Under the pieces are notes generated by a model. That model saw only the letters and a list, made by a program, of their open reading frames with translations, had not been told where the DNA came from and did not search any database. From the NCBI RefSeq assembly GCF_030704535.1, contig NC_081823.1:22503001-22567000 (forward strand): a DNA stretch of 64,000 nucleotides. The letters are read 5' to 3'. This DNA is from Vitis vinifera. Taxonomy: Eukaryota; Streptophyta; Magnoliopsida; Vitales; Vitaceae. Both the position numbers and the translations under genes were made by a program. This document shows, piece by piece, positions 54,381 through 64,000 of the stretch (positions are counted from its first letter, which is position 1; every line of letters starts with the position of its first letter).

Positions 54381-57300
54381 TTACATAGGCAAGTATTTCA
54401 TATAAAATAACTCTGCTACCATCTTTTCCCGAAACCAGTCCATTCGTGCACTTGTTAATGACTTCAATGGATGGTTGTGCATTAAGTATTCAGCATATTT
54501 GATAACAAACATGCCACAATCACCACTGCATGGTACACAAATAATCAATGTTAGGGCTATTATTAAAGATTAAGTGTATAAGTTATGAAAGTAAATTTAA
54601 GATCACTTACTCATTTTCCTGTTGAGGAATATCTTGCAGCCATTCAATTTCCCATTCTTGGTAGTTAACTTTTGTGTCACCATGAAAACCATAATATGCT
54701 ATTGCATTCAATATATGCGGCAACAATTTGGCTAATGGTTTAATGGCAACTTGCAATCTTGCATTATTATTGATGCCCATCAATGAGTCATATACGTATA
54801 TAATCCTTCGATGAAGGTGGACAACTCCTAATACCCAGTGACTAGCCCGAACATTGATAGGGACATACACAATGTCAACATCAGGCCATTTGACAGAATA
54901 AAGAGGCTGCAAACCATTGGCATAATCAATAAGGATGTCATTCTCTAGTAATTTGAATTGGTTCCACTTCTTGCCATGCTTAATCCATCTTGCTTGAGCA
55001 TTTTGCTACATAGAATAAAGTTAATATACATAAATAAATAACCAAGATCATAAGATTCATTATTACAAAAAAATTAAAAATGTTAACTAAAATTCAAACT
55101 ACACATACCCAAAACATAGTATCCACTGTGGTAAACTTTTGGGAAAAAAGATGAGGATTTTCTATTCGCCGCTTCCGGAAAAAGAAGAAGGCAACATCAA
55201 TGTGCTAACAATTACAATAAAGTAAATTAGTTATATTATTTGGTTGTAAGCTGAACATAATAATAAATAAAAACAAAAACAAAATGCATCATTTACAAAC
55301 CGTGTCAGCAAGCCATGAACCATGATTAGACAGTGATTGAAACCATTTTTTATCTATATGCATGTAGTCAATGTCAATTGTGGACCTTTGACATAAAAAA
55401 TAAAAATAAAAACATTAGTAATTTTATAACTTGTGAAGAACACAAATTTACAAGTATGGATGTATACAACTTACCCTTGGTCATCACTCATCCACTTTTG
55501 AAAGGACTCTAATGCTTCTTCAGAGATTGGATGCAAAGGATCAAATGAAGTTAATGGTTTCTCAATCTCTTTTCTTAGTTTCTTTCTCTTGGTGGGATCT
55601 GTAAAAGGGTGCTGTAAGATATGAGACTTTTTAATCTCACGCCTTCGCTTAAAAATGGCAGGAGATAGATGGTGAGGTATGACATATACTGAAAACTCGC
55701 CCGACATAGTTGGGGTACCAAACAACTTGGCAATATCAATAACTGGATCATCAATAGAGTAGTCATCTTTCAACTCTTTAGTCATGTGTTTTTCTGCAAG
55801 CTGAAGGTTTCTAGAAGCTTCCATATCAATGTTCACATCCATGGGAATGTCATTTCTCTCCACTTCATCATCTGTAACATCCTAAAAAATTCCAGTCTGG
55901 AAATCAAAGCCCATATTGTTATCATTTTCTTTTGTACTAGATTTTCTGAATCTAGTGTCATGCATACCGTGTTCCTCATTCGAACTCTTAACCTAAAATT
56001 GCATACACCACCCAATAATAATAAATATGAGAAAACACAAATGTCAAAACATTGAAGTATTAGAAAATTTAAACAAGTAAACATGTCACTAACTTCTAAT
56101 AAAAGTTGTTTCAATTCATCCATCTTCAAGTTGAGTCCTTCAATTTCTTTCTTTAGATGATTGAAATTTAACTCTGAGCTTTGTCTGAATTTCACAAACT
56201 CCATCCATAATTTCTGCACATATTGCACATAAATGAAATAAAAATTTAACACTTACAATATTTATATATATATTATGACAAGTTTGTTCACTTTGTGATT
56301 ACTACCAAAAAGTGCTATTTTGTAGACCTAATTATAATGGTTTTAAGCACCTTTGAGTAGTAATCATATTCATTTAACCCAATTAATTCATTAAGGTCCT
56401 TAGTAATTGGTTTTAACCATTTTGTGGCAAGTTTACATGTTTTTATCAGTTTATGAACCAATTCAAGCATGCCAATTGTTGGAGGAGCTACTTGGGCGAG
56501 TTAAGCAAGGATTTTGTACGTTTATAGGCTTGAATTTCAAGTGGAAACACGAGCACAAGCAATGGAGAAGAGGAAAACAGAGTGAAGAAAACAGCTGCAG
56601 TCTTCTTTCGAACTTTTGAGGCACTTCCCAAAGTCCAATTTTTGCATGTTATATACCATTTGAAAGCTTAGGAAGTCAAGAATCCAACGCTTCAAACTGT
56701 GTATGATTTGGAGCTGAAATGAGGAAGATATGGCCTTCGGAAGACAACTGCATCATGTCAAATGGCCAATTTCGCAAGGTGAATTTCACATTGCGAAAAT
56801 TTCGCAATGGGATTTTCTTCATGGTGCGAAATTTTGCCATTTCGCACCATGAAGAGCCACATTGCGAAAATTTCGCAAGGGGATTTTCTTCATGGTGCGA
56901 AATTTTGCCATTTCGCACCATGAAGAAACACATTGCGAAAATTTCGCAAGGAGGATTAGGCACATTGCGAAATTCCTTTGAATCCCCTGTTTTGAGACAT
57001 TGTTGATGTTATTCCACTACCGGTTCTCCAAGATATTTTGCTTGATTTTTAGCTTTGTAAATACCTATTTTACCCTTGTAATCAACCAATGAATAGGTTG
57101 CTTTTGTAATAGCTCTTGTTTATTTATAGTTAAGGTCAGGTTCCACATGTTAATTATGGAATGAACATCTTATATTAAATAAAGTACCGAAAAAAAAAAA
57201 CATGCATGCATTATTTATGATGGCTAAGTTTAGTTTAAGTTACCTCTATTGATGGGGTGATTGCATCATTTGTTGTTTCTTCTGCCATTGCAGCAGTAGC

Positions 57301-59286
57301 AGCAGCAACATATGCAGCAGTGTCAGATGAGCTTTTTTCATGCCTTAAGTCATCATTCTTGGCATCTTGTGAGGCATTTGATTGGTGCAACATTTCTGCT
57401 GAAGCTCCTTGTTTATCTACATGCTTGTAATAGTCTTGTTGTTGCTCCTCTAAAGTGGGTGTTAGAAGCGAATGAAAAGTTAACTACAAAGTCCAAATCA
57501 AATATAATTATTAATAAACAACAATACAATAATATTTATAATTGCATTCTTAAAATGTAAAGGTAAAGAATTACTTACATGAGGCTCTAGAAATACATTT
57601 TCAACCTCAGTAGACCTTGGAGCACTTGTTGCACTCCAATTTAATATTCGAGGATACCTCTCAGATACACGAGTGGCATATTTCAATCCAATAAGTGGAA
57701 TAGCCTCGTATGCCCAAACCTGGAATGCATATGGAAATCCAACAAGACTATATGCTTCAACTGCAGCTTCTCCCTTTGTTTTCTTTTTATCTTGGTATTT
57801 GGATATCCGGTTCTCCAAAGCTCTTTGCAAACCAAATAGTGTCCTCTCATAACAAATCCCCCCCATGGATACTTGTTAAAAGCCTCCAAATTATCAACCA
57901 AAGCAACCCATTCCATATCTATCAAATTTTTTCCTTCTTTCCCAAATAAAACATGCTCTAAAAAATACAAAAGTGCCAACTTTATCACCTCTTCATCTTC
58001 AAATCCTTTTTTTTTATTTTTCTTATTCTTTTTCTTTTTCTTTTCCTCTCCTAAAGAAAGAAAAACTTTCTCCAACTCATCATTACGCACCTTGTTTTCT
58101 CCTTTAAAGTATGTGTCCCTTATTCGTAATGATTTTTTATCACATTTTGTAATAGGACCAAAACTCAAGCCCGTAATCAATGCAAACTCTTCTTTACTAA
58201 ATCTTAAGCCCTTTGACTTTAATAAAATCCATATTTCATTGTCTTTTTTGGTTTCACATTGACGTAACAACAATTGATGAACAATTTGGGCTGAAAATCT
58301 AAGTTCGGGAAGGAGTAAAAAATGACCAAAACATGATTTTCTAAACATCTCCAATTGTGGTTCAGTCAATTTCTTCTTAATATTTTCAATGGCTACCAAG
58401 TGAGACAAACATGCAATTTTTCCAGGAAAGTACTCCTCTTTAGATATTTTAGATATAAAAGATAGGAGAGGAGGAGGAATGTCAATCTGCAAAATAATAA
58501 CAAATTGTAAAAATATCAATATAAATTGAGCAAAATTATATTACCAAACTTATCCAACTATGTTAAATCCATCATTTTGTATTACTTCTTAACATAGACT
58601 TTATTTTCCTATTATTTAAGGATGTCGTGTCAAATGCTAATATTCTAAAGATATTATTTTACTAATGCAATTGAAGCTATTATATTTTAGTAAGTTGCAG
58701 CTACAAAAAATTGGAGACATTATTCTAGTGTTTATTGAAATTTGAAACAAAACAAAACCATTTTGAAATTGCAACCTGACAATGAACTTGATAGCAGTTA
58801 AGTTCAGTTTCTTCTTAACATATATATTTAAATCAAAATTCTAAATATTTGGATAAAATAATTTCACAAAAATTATATTCAAATACGTTATAAATTCATA
58901 ACAAATAACTTCATTACACAAAATTTCAAAACCTTTTGATGGTAAACTTGATAGTAGTTAAGTTTAGTTTTTTCTAATAATTCAAATATTGCTTTAAACC
59001 TTGGACTATAACCTCACTGAGAAAATTTCCAACAATTAGATTATCAATTCATGAAAAATAAATTCACAAAAAAAAATCTATTAAAAATGATAAAATTAAA
59101 AAAAAAATTAAAAATCAAAATTTCAAGTAGACAATTAATGCTTACTGAATCAGTTGATTTCTTCTCATTTTCTGATGACGATGAAGAGGTTTCAAAACCT
59201 GGCTTTCTTTCACTTCTCTTTTTTCCCAAAATTTTATACCTCTTCTGTTTCGTATTTTTCATCACAGAATTTTTTTCTTCCTCCAT
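54381..59286 (-). CDS. Ulp1-type (C48) cysteine protease gene of the MULE, nine exons, one frameshift
   Basis: Exons in transcription order: 59286-59146, 58486-57579, 57483-57244, 56213-56094, 55881-55475, 55385-55301, 55204-55109, 55005-54611, 54525-54381. All introns are GT-AG and phases agree. About 845 codons result, except that exon 2 lacks one base in a G run (57858-57864). Exon 2 holds a DUF1985-like region (ALITGLSFGP, LLYFLEHVLFG) and a Lys/Asn-rich nuclear-localisation-like run. The C-terminal protease domain (exons 6-9) shows IDIDYMHIDKKWFQS, the catalytic His in RASHWVLGVV, Asp in VYDSL and Cys in GDCGMFVIKYAEYL. Ulp1 proteins remove SUMO or related modifiers in the nucleus; whether TE versions do so is unknown. 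An alternative exon-5 acceptor near 55992 would include an in-frame TAG at 55882-55884, so 55881 is preferred. Confidence 0.88.
56290..57195 (+). repeat. LTR-type repeat inserted in ULP intron 3
   Basis: Fills most of the 1,030-bp intron 57243-56214. It includes 'gaagtcaagaatccaacg' and 'gctgaaatgaggaag' phrases shared with 32230-32370. It also contains two copies, 71 bp apart, of a hairpin with arms cttcatggtgcgaaa and tttcgcaccatgaag around an 8-base loop. A shorter foldback, gattactacc..agtgct against agcacctttgagtagtaatc, stands at its left edge (about 56297-56373). No protein domain was seen. Insertion within an intron leaves the splice sites in place. Confidence 0.6.
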
Positions 59287-59570
59287 TTTCATGAACTGAA
59301 TCAACACACAATATCAGAAAGATGAAAAATCGGGTTTGATTAAAAGAAAAAAATAAGAACCAAAATAAGACACTTAGGGTTTCTTCTCATTTCATGGATG
59401 AAGATTCATATATACAGTTCAAAAAACCAAAATCAAAGAATGAAACAGTGAAACTTACTTTCTGTTTTTTCTTTGTATTGTGTTGCCTTTTTGTTCTCTT
59501 GCAATAAACGGAAAAATCCTTCGTGATTTCTTTCTCGCAGGTTAACAGATGGAACAAATGGGTTTGCAGG

Positions 59571-59670
59571 GTAACGAAGAGACACAATACAAGAGAAAAT
59601 TGGAGTTGAAGGGAAAAAGGGTAACGAAGAGACACAATACAAGAGAAAATTGGAGTTGGAGGGAAAAAGG
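59571..59670. repeat. 50-bp tandem duplication upstream of the ULP start
   Basis: Two nearly identical 50-bp units begin with gtaacgaagagacacaatac at 59571 and 59621. They lie between the ULP start codon and the right TIR, in the probable leader or promoter of the ULP gene. Confidence 0.9.
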
Positions 59671-59687
59671 GCTGAAAAAGATAACTG

Positions 59688-59798
59688 AGGGGGTGAGGGG
59701 GTATTTTTGTCCGAATTGGGTCATTTTTGAGACCTAAATAAGTAAAGGGTTAGTTTTGCAATATTGAGGGATTTTTGTCCCTTTTAATCGGTTATCCC
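59688..59798 (-). repeat. Right terminal inverted repeat of the MULE
   Basis: Reverse counterpart of the left TIR. The paired motif reads as gtatttttgtcc at about 59700-59711 and gggatttttgtccc at 59768-59781 on the plus strand. The element ends at 59798, directly before the second copy of ttaaaacta. Confidence 0.9.
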
Positions 59799-59901
59799 TT
59801 AAAACTAAGGTAGTTGGAATGTTAAAAAGTCATTAAAATGAAAATGAAAATGAAAATAGGTCATACATGATTCTGTATCTATTCTGTAATGAAAATAGGT
59901 C

Positions 59902-60280
59902 AGGGTTACGAGGAGTCCATACTTATATAATGCTAAGAACTTTCCCCTATCTGATGTAGGATGTCACAAACACCCCACATATAGGTACAATGTCCTCATT
60001 GTGTCGCACGGGATTATGGGGCCAAACAGACAAACACTCTTATGAGCCCAAACAAACCCCACACCGAGGTCGGGGATCGGCTTTGATACCATTTGTAATG
60101 ACCCGCTCTCAACCGTATAAATATTATCCACTTTGGACTCAAATGAGCTTTCATGACTTTAAAACGATTCTATAGGGTTAAGAGAAGTTCATACTTATAT
60201 AGTGTTATGAACTTTTCCTTTTATCCGATGTGGGATGTCACAAACAACCCTCCTATGCAGACACAACGTTCTCATTGTGT
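59902..60280. mobile_element. TRIM-like element with about 100-bp direct terminal repeats
   Basis: Two direct repeats, 59902-60002 and 60174-60280, share 'catacttatata', 'gatgt.ggatgtcacaaaca' and 'ctcattgtgtc'. They enclose about 170 bp containing 'ggctttgataccatttgtaa' and 'gacccgctctcaacc'. The layout and wording match a widespread plant terminal-repeat retrotransposon in miniature. There is no coding capacity and no 5S-like sequence as in Cassandra. Target duplication not evident. Confidence 0.55.
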
Positions 60281-60691
60281 CAAATGTTTAATCTAAATAA
60301 ACATTTAAAATAAAAACAATTTAAATTATAAAAATTAACACCATTTAATCTAAATTAATATGTGTCAAATGTTTCTCTTAACTTTTCGTTCCTTCTCTTA
60401 GCTCATTTTTAATGGTGGGTTCAATTACGATCTATAGAGACCATTGGTGGTGAGAGAGATGAAGTATTAGAGCTTTTGAGGAATGTGATGTCTTTTTGGA
60501 GAAAAATAAATAAGGATAGAAATGTCTAAATATGGTTATAACATGAAAGAATTAGAAGGTTGGATTAATTTTCCAATTTGACCTTCATTTTGAGTCTCAT
60601 GTCCAAATAACCCAGACGTGTCTGCACCTCCCTTTCATTGAGAAGTAAAGAAATAGGCTGTGATATGTGAAACAAGACTTTCTTCTCTGCC
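60281..60691 (+). other. 5' flank of the SNAPIN-like gene
   Basis: No gene. Probable promoter and leader of the plus-strand gene at 60692. I see no certain TATA box. The antisense ORFs at 60565-60925 are shadows of the CCCTAA-type coding repeat. Confidence 0.4.
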
Positions 60692-60956
60692 ATGTCCGAG
60701 GAAGACATACCTTGTAAATCTCCGTATGAACCTCGACCAAACCCTATCCCTAACCCTAACCCTAACCCTAGCCCTAACCCCAACCCTGACATTTCCAACG
60801 ACGATGAGAACAACAATAGCATCAACACTTGCGAGTCCTTGGGCACAGCAATATCCTCCATGCTGGGCTCTGTAATTAGGGACTTCGATTCCAGAGCTGA
60901 CGCCGTTATTCGAAGCCAGGATCACCTCTCTCTCGTCATTGATCGTCTCACCGGAG
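60692..60956 (+). CDS. First exon of a probable SNAPIN-like BLOC-1/BORC subunit (partial)
   Basis: ATG at 60692; 88 codons plus one base to an AG|GTCC donor (phase 1). After a low-complexity Pro-Asn segment (about residues 15-33) the protein reads SLGTAISSMLGSVIRDFDSR then AVIRSQDHLSLVIDRLTG. This heptad-type helix resembles the first helix of SNAPIN (pattern D..S....AV..SQ..L...ID.L). SNAPIN is a small coiled-coil subunit of BLOC-1 and BORC, which act in endosome and lysosome trafficking. The next exon should start with AG and encode a continuing coiled coil; I do not find it before the window ends, and the intron holds a LINE. Reading through the donor gives an unrelated tail, so the exon should end here. 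Confidence 0.6.
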
Positions 60957-62611
60957 GTCCATATCTCAACTCTTTTTACTTGAGTTATACTTGCTTATAC
61001 AATTATCGGAATTGGGGTTTTAATACTAAGGTTATATGGAATCAAATCCTATTTCCTTTTTCTCGCATCTTGATTGTTGTTTTTTGGGTTTCTGCTTTTG
61101 TCTAAATCTTCGTTTTATTTGGTTTATTTGATTTTGATTGTAAAATCTCCACATTTCACTCCTCCCTTGAAATTCAACCCCAAATTTCAACTTTTGTTAC
61201 ATGGATTATGCTTGTTTTTATAATATGAATTTGGGTTTCCAATCAACAGATATTGGGAATTTGCTTCCTGAATTCCAGTTTCCGTCAATTTTTCCCATTT
61301 TATTTGGTTTATTCTCCAGGATCTGATCTGCAGGGTTTGCTTTGCAGTTTCATGAATTTTTGTTTTTTCCCTTTAAATTGTATTTTTTTTCCTTGTATTT
61401 TTATTTAACCTTCCAGAGATTTCCTTTGAACTTTTCCTTGTATATAAGGAAGCAAACATTATGCTTCCTTATAAAATTAGAATTAGAATTTGAATTCCTT
61501 TTGTGCCAATGAACAGAAACTAGGATTGAATTCTAATGACACAAGGTTCTTATAAAGAATGAGACTCAATTTTCTTTATTTCATTTCCTTGGGCTTTTTT
61601 CTGGTGGTGGTGGCGCCAGAGGAATGGAGGGGTAGCTTTCTGTTTTATTTGGTTTATTTTTAGGGTTTTGTTATGGGGTTCATGAAAATGGACTTCTATC
61701 TTCTTCATTTCATGCCTTGGTTGTAGTTGTTAGTAACTGTTATGTAGGGTTTGTTAATAGACTATGATGGCTTTTTTTTTCTTTTTCAAAATTTGGGTCA
61801 AAGATTGTTTTCCTTTTGGTTAAGAAGAATAATTTAGGGTTTGGAGATGTGGAATTTAAAAATAAGTGATGCAATTGCTAAATTTGACTGAATTTTTTTA
61901 TGCCCCATTTTATAAATGATTAGAAGTCCTTCAAACTGGAAAGCCTCTGTTCCTGATTAATTATTATAATTGTAATTGGGTAAGAAATGGAGTTTTTATG
62001 TTTTTGAAGGTCTAAAATTCCATTCATGAGAAAATGCTTTCATAACAACACTGGAGCACATTCTGGAACTCTGAAATAACAGTTGCTCATTTACAATTCT
62101 TATTGTTGGTTCATCTTCATCCTACAAATCCCTACATATTTATTTTATTCTTGCGTATTTTTTCAACATTTTAAATTGAAATGTTGGAAAGGTTTTTTAT
62201 GGTCAGCTAATGGGACATGCTTTCTAATATATAATATCTATGGTCTTTGAAAAGGGGAAGTTTGAGGGTTTATTAAAGATTGGGATTTGGATCGGCTATA
62301 GTTCAAATCAGCTTTGTCATGTTTAGTTTCTTATTTGTCACACATCTAGTTCAAATTGTGGAGAAATGAGGATGGTGGCATTTAACTCAACATTTCAAAA
62401 AGCTAATAATGAGATCTTTGAGAAAAAACATATAAAGTTAAAAAATATGGCCAGAAGACGCTGCTGGATCTGATATCAGCCTTTACTTATGGAATGAAAG
62501 TTGTTTGATGTTCACATAGTAGCCTGAGTGGGGTTAGGGAGCCAAAATGGTTCTGTAACACAAGGAACTAGATAGGCTTTTCTTGATGCTAGCCTCTAAG
62601 TCATTGATATA
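60957..62611 (+). other. Intron 1 of the SNAPIN-like gene, non-coding
   Basis: T-rich DNA without ORFs of note, consistent with a long plant intron. No second coding exon was recognised. The intron must extend past 64000 or the gene is disrupted. Confidence 0.45.
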
Positions 62612-64000
62612 ATTAGAAGCAGAGAATCTTGAGATTCCATTCTCTGAAAATGAGATTCATTCAGCTTTAATGGAGATGAGTGGGGATAAAGCCCCTGGGC
62701 CGGATGGCTTTACTATGGCGTTTTGGCAAAGTTGTTGGGATTTTGTGAAAGGGGAGATCTTGGAGATGTTTAAGGAGTTTTATGAGCAAAGCTCCTTTCT
62801 CAAAAGTCTCAATAACACTTTTCTGGTTCTGATTCCTAAGAAAGGGGGAGCGGCTGATTTGGGAGATTTTAGACCCATTAGTCTCTTGGGGGGGGGGGGG
62901 GGGGGGGGGGGGCGCGCTATACAAATTGATGGCTAAAGTGTTAGCTAATAGACTCATGAGAGTGTTAAACAAAGTGGTAGCCCCAACTCAGAATGCATTT
63001 GTGATGGGAAGACAAATCCTTGATGCTTCTTTAATTGCGAATGAGGTGATAGACTCGTGGCAGAAAAGAAAAGAGAAAGGGCTCATTTGTAAGTTGGATA
63101 TTGAGAAAGCGTATGATAGCATCAACTAGTAGTTCTTGTTGAAGACACTACACAAAATGGGATTTGGCTCAAAGTGGTTGGGGTGGATGTGGAGTTGTAT
63201 ATCTTCAGCCAAGTTTTCAGTTCTAGTTAATGGGGTTCCAGCCGGATTCTTCCCGAGTTCTAAAGGGCTTCGTCAAGGGGATCCATTATCTCCTTACCTC
63301 TTCGTCTTGGGAATGGAAGTTCTAGATGCCCTAATTAGGAGGGCGGTTGCGGGGGGCTACCTCTCAGGTTGCAGTATTCAGGGTGATAGGAGACACAATC
63401 TAAAAATCTCCCATCTCTTCTTTGTTGATGATACAATCGTGTTCTGTGAGGCTAACAAAGAGCACCTAACACATTTGAGCTGGATTCTTTTGTGGTTTGA
63501 AGTAGCTTCAGGCCTAAGGATTAACTTGGACAAAAGTGAAATTATCCCAGTTGGTGTGGTGGAGGAGATTGAGGAGATGGTAGTGGAGTTAGGATGTAGG
63601 GTGGGCTCACTGCCTTCTCAATACTTGGGCTTGCCATTAGGGGCTCCTAACAAAGCCCCTTCAGTTTGGGATGGGGTGGAAGAGAAAGTGAGGAGGAGAC
63701 TAGCGCATTGGAAACGACAATATATCTCAAAAGGGGGGAGAATCACTCTCATAAGAAGCACTTTGGCTAGCATGCCAATCTATCACATGTCTTTGTTCCG
63801 GATGCCTAAGTCAGTGGCTAGGAGATTAGATAAAGTTCAAAGAGATTTCCTTTGGGGAGGGGGAAGTGTGGAAAGGAAAGCTCATCTAATCAAATGGGAG
63901 GCGATTTGTGAGGATAAGAGCAAGGGAGGACTAGGCTTAAGGAAGCTAGTGCTCTTGAACAAAGCTTTGCTTGGTAAATGGATCTGGAGATTTGCTTATG
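62612..64000 (+). mobile_element. L1-type LINE, reverse transcriptase part, 5'-truncated and running off the window
   Basis: Begins about EAENLEIPFSENEIHSAL, continues with [34 protein letters not shown], and after a 25-base G tract (62888-62912) that shifts the frame, [32 protein letters not shown] and [12 protein letters not shown]. Two consecutive TAG codons follow (63127-63132), the first or second in place of the conserved Trp. The frame then stays open to the window end with GLRQGDPLSPYLFVL, the catalytic FVDDTIVF (normally FADD), GLPLGA and the LWGGG block. The endonuclease domain is absent. It lies in the sense orientation within the presumed intron of the SNAPIN-like gene. Confidence 0.93.

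Larger units (their letters stand above)
49352..59798 (+). mobile_element. Complete Mutator-like element (ULP-bearing MULE), 10,447 bp
   Basis: The ends are inverted repeats of about 110 bp, roughly 80 percent alike by eye. Left: gggaaagctgatcagaaggg then acaaaaatccctcaatattg. Right, reversed: gggataaccgattaaaaggg then acaaaaatccctcaatattg. The 9-bp sequence ttaaaacta abuts both ends exactly (49343-49351 and 59799-59807), the size diagnostic for Mutator-superfamily insertion. Inside are a plus-strand transposase gene and a convergent minus-strand gene for a Ulp1-type protease, separated by a tandem array. A further repeat sits in a ULP intron. ULP-bearing MULEs are known in several plants (Kaonashi in Arabidopsis, CUMULE in melon). 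Perfect target duplication and an intact transposase frame suggest a fairly recent insertion. Confidence 0.95.

Noticed and set aside
57683-58519. 278-codon ORF as a stand-alone protein
   Set aside because: It starts in intron sequence and ends in the wrong frame after the G-run shift; it is exon 2 of the ULP gene.
59902-60280. Cassandra-type TRIM
   Set aside because: No 5S rRNA-like sequence is present in the repeats.
60740-60788. Interstitial telomeric repeat
   Set aside because: The unit is six bases, not the plant seven-base TTTAGGG, and it is in frame within a coding exon.
60565-60925. Antisense ORFs with Gly-Leu or Arg-Val repeats
   Set aside because: They are complements of the CCCTAA-type coding tract.

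Overview
The window is nuclear DNA of a dicot plant. The gene structures (GT-AG introns, a plant tau-class glutathione S-transferase, a P-class PPR protein), the very AT-rich spacers and the repeat families I recognise all fit grapevine (Vitis) best. The species is an inference: no single sequence here proves it.

Host genes are few. They are an intronless plastid-type PPR gene (7071-8774, +), the 25-residue ribosomal protein eL41 split by a 2.37-kb intron (12238-14689, -), a two-exon tau GST (22840-23743, +), and the first exon of a probable SNAPIN-like BLOC-1/BORC subunit (60692-60956, +) whose intron holds a LINE running off the window end. A decayed pair on the minus strand, an acyl-activating enzyme pseudogene (36390-42460) and a flavin monooxygenase pseudogene (35245-36226), is split by a Copia retrotransposon (about 37433-42068). 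One 95-codon ORF (46692-46979, -) is an orphan.

Most of the rest is mobile DNA. There are Copia relics at 1.6-2.2, 5.5-6.3 and 16.4-17.7 kb and a second LTR-bounded Copia at 42954-46353. Two diverged copies of one LTR-derived block lie at 17.7-21.0 and 25.4-29.4 kb; the second is interrupted by about 2.07 kb of organellar DNA carrying matK, nad1 and atpB pieces, which points to a mitochondrial donor. Smaller elements are a Mutator-type MITE with a 9-11-bp target duplication (4499-5426), hAT-like MITEs, a SINE with a 16-bp target duplication (48830-49068), and a TRIM-like direct-repeat element (59902-60280).

The standout is a complete 10,447-bp Mutator-like element (MULE) at 49352-59798. It has TIRs of about 110 bp and a perfect 9-bp target duplication (ttaaaacta). 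It carries an intact 828-codon transposase gene on the plus strand and, convergent to it, a nine-exon gene on the minus strand with a DUF1985-like region and a Ulp1-type (SUMO protease family, C48) catalytic domain. The ULP gene reads through every splice junction except for one base missing in a run of seven G. Between the two 3' ends sits an array of nine 74-bp repeats, each containing an imperfect inverted repeat; relatives of its core motif recur in the first transposase intron and in the first ULP intron. ULP-bearing MULEs are known (the Kaonashi group in Arabidopsis, CUMULE in melon). The array and motif arrangement are the part I would call possibly undescribed.
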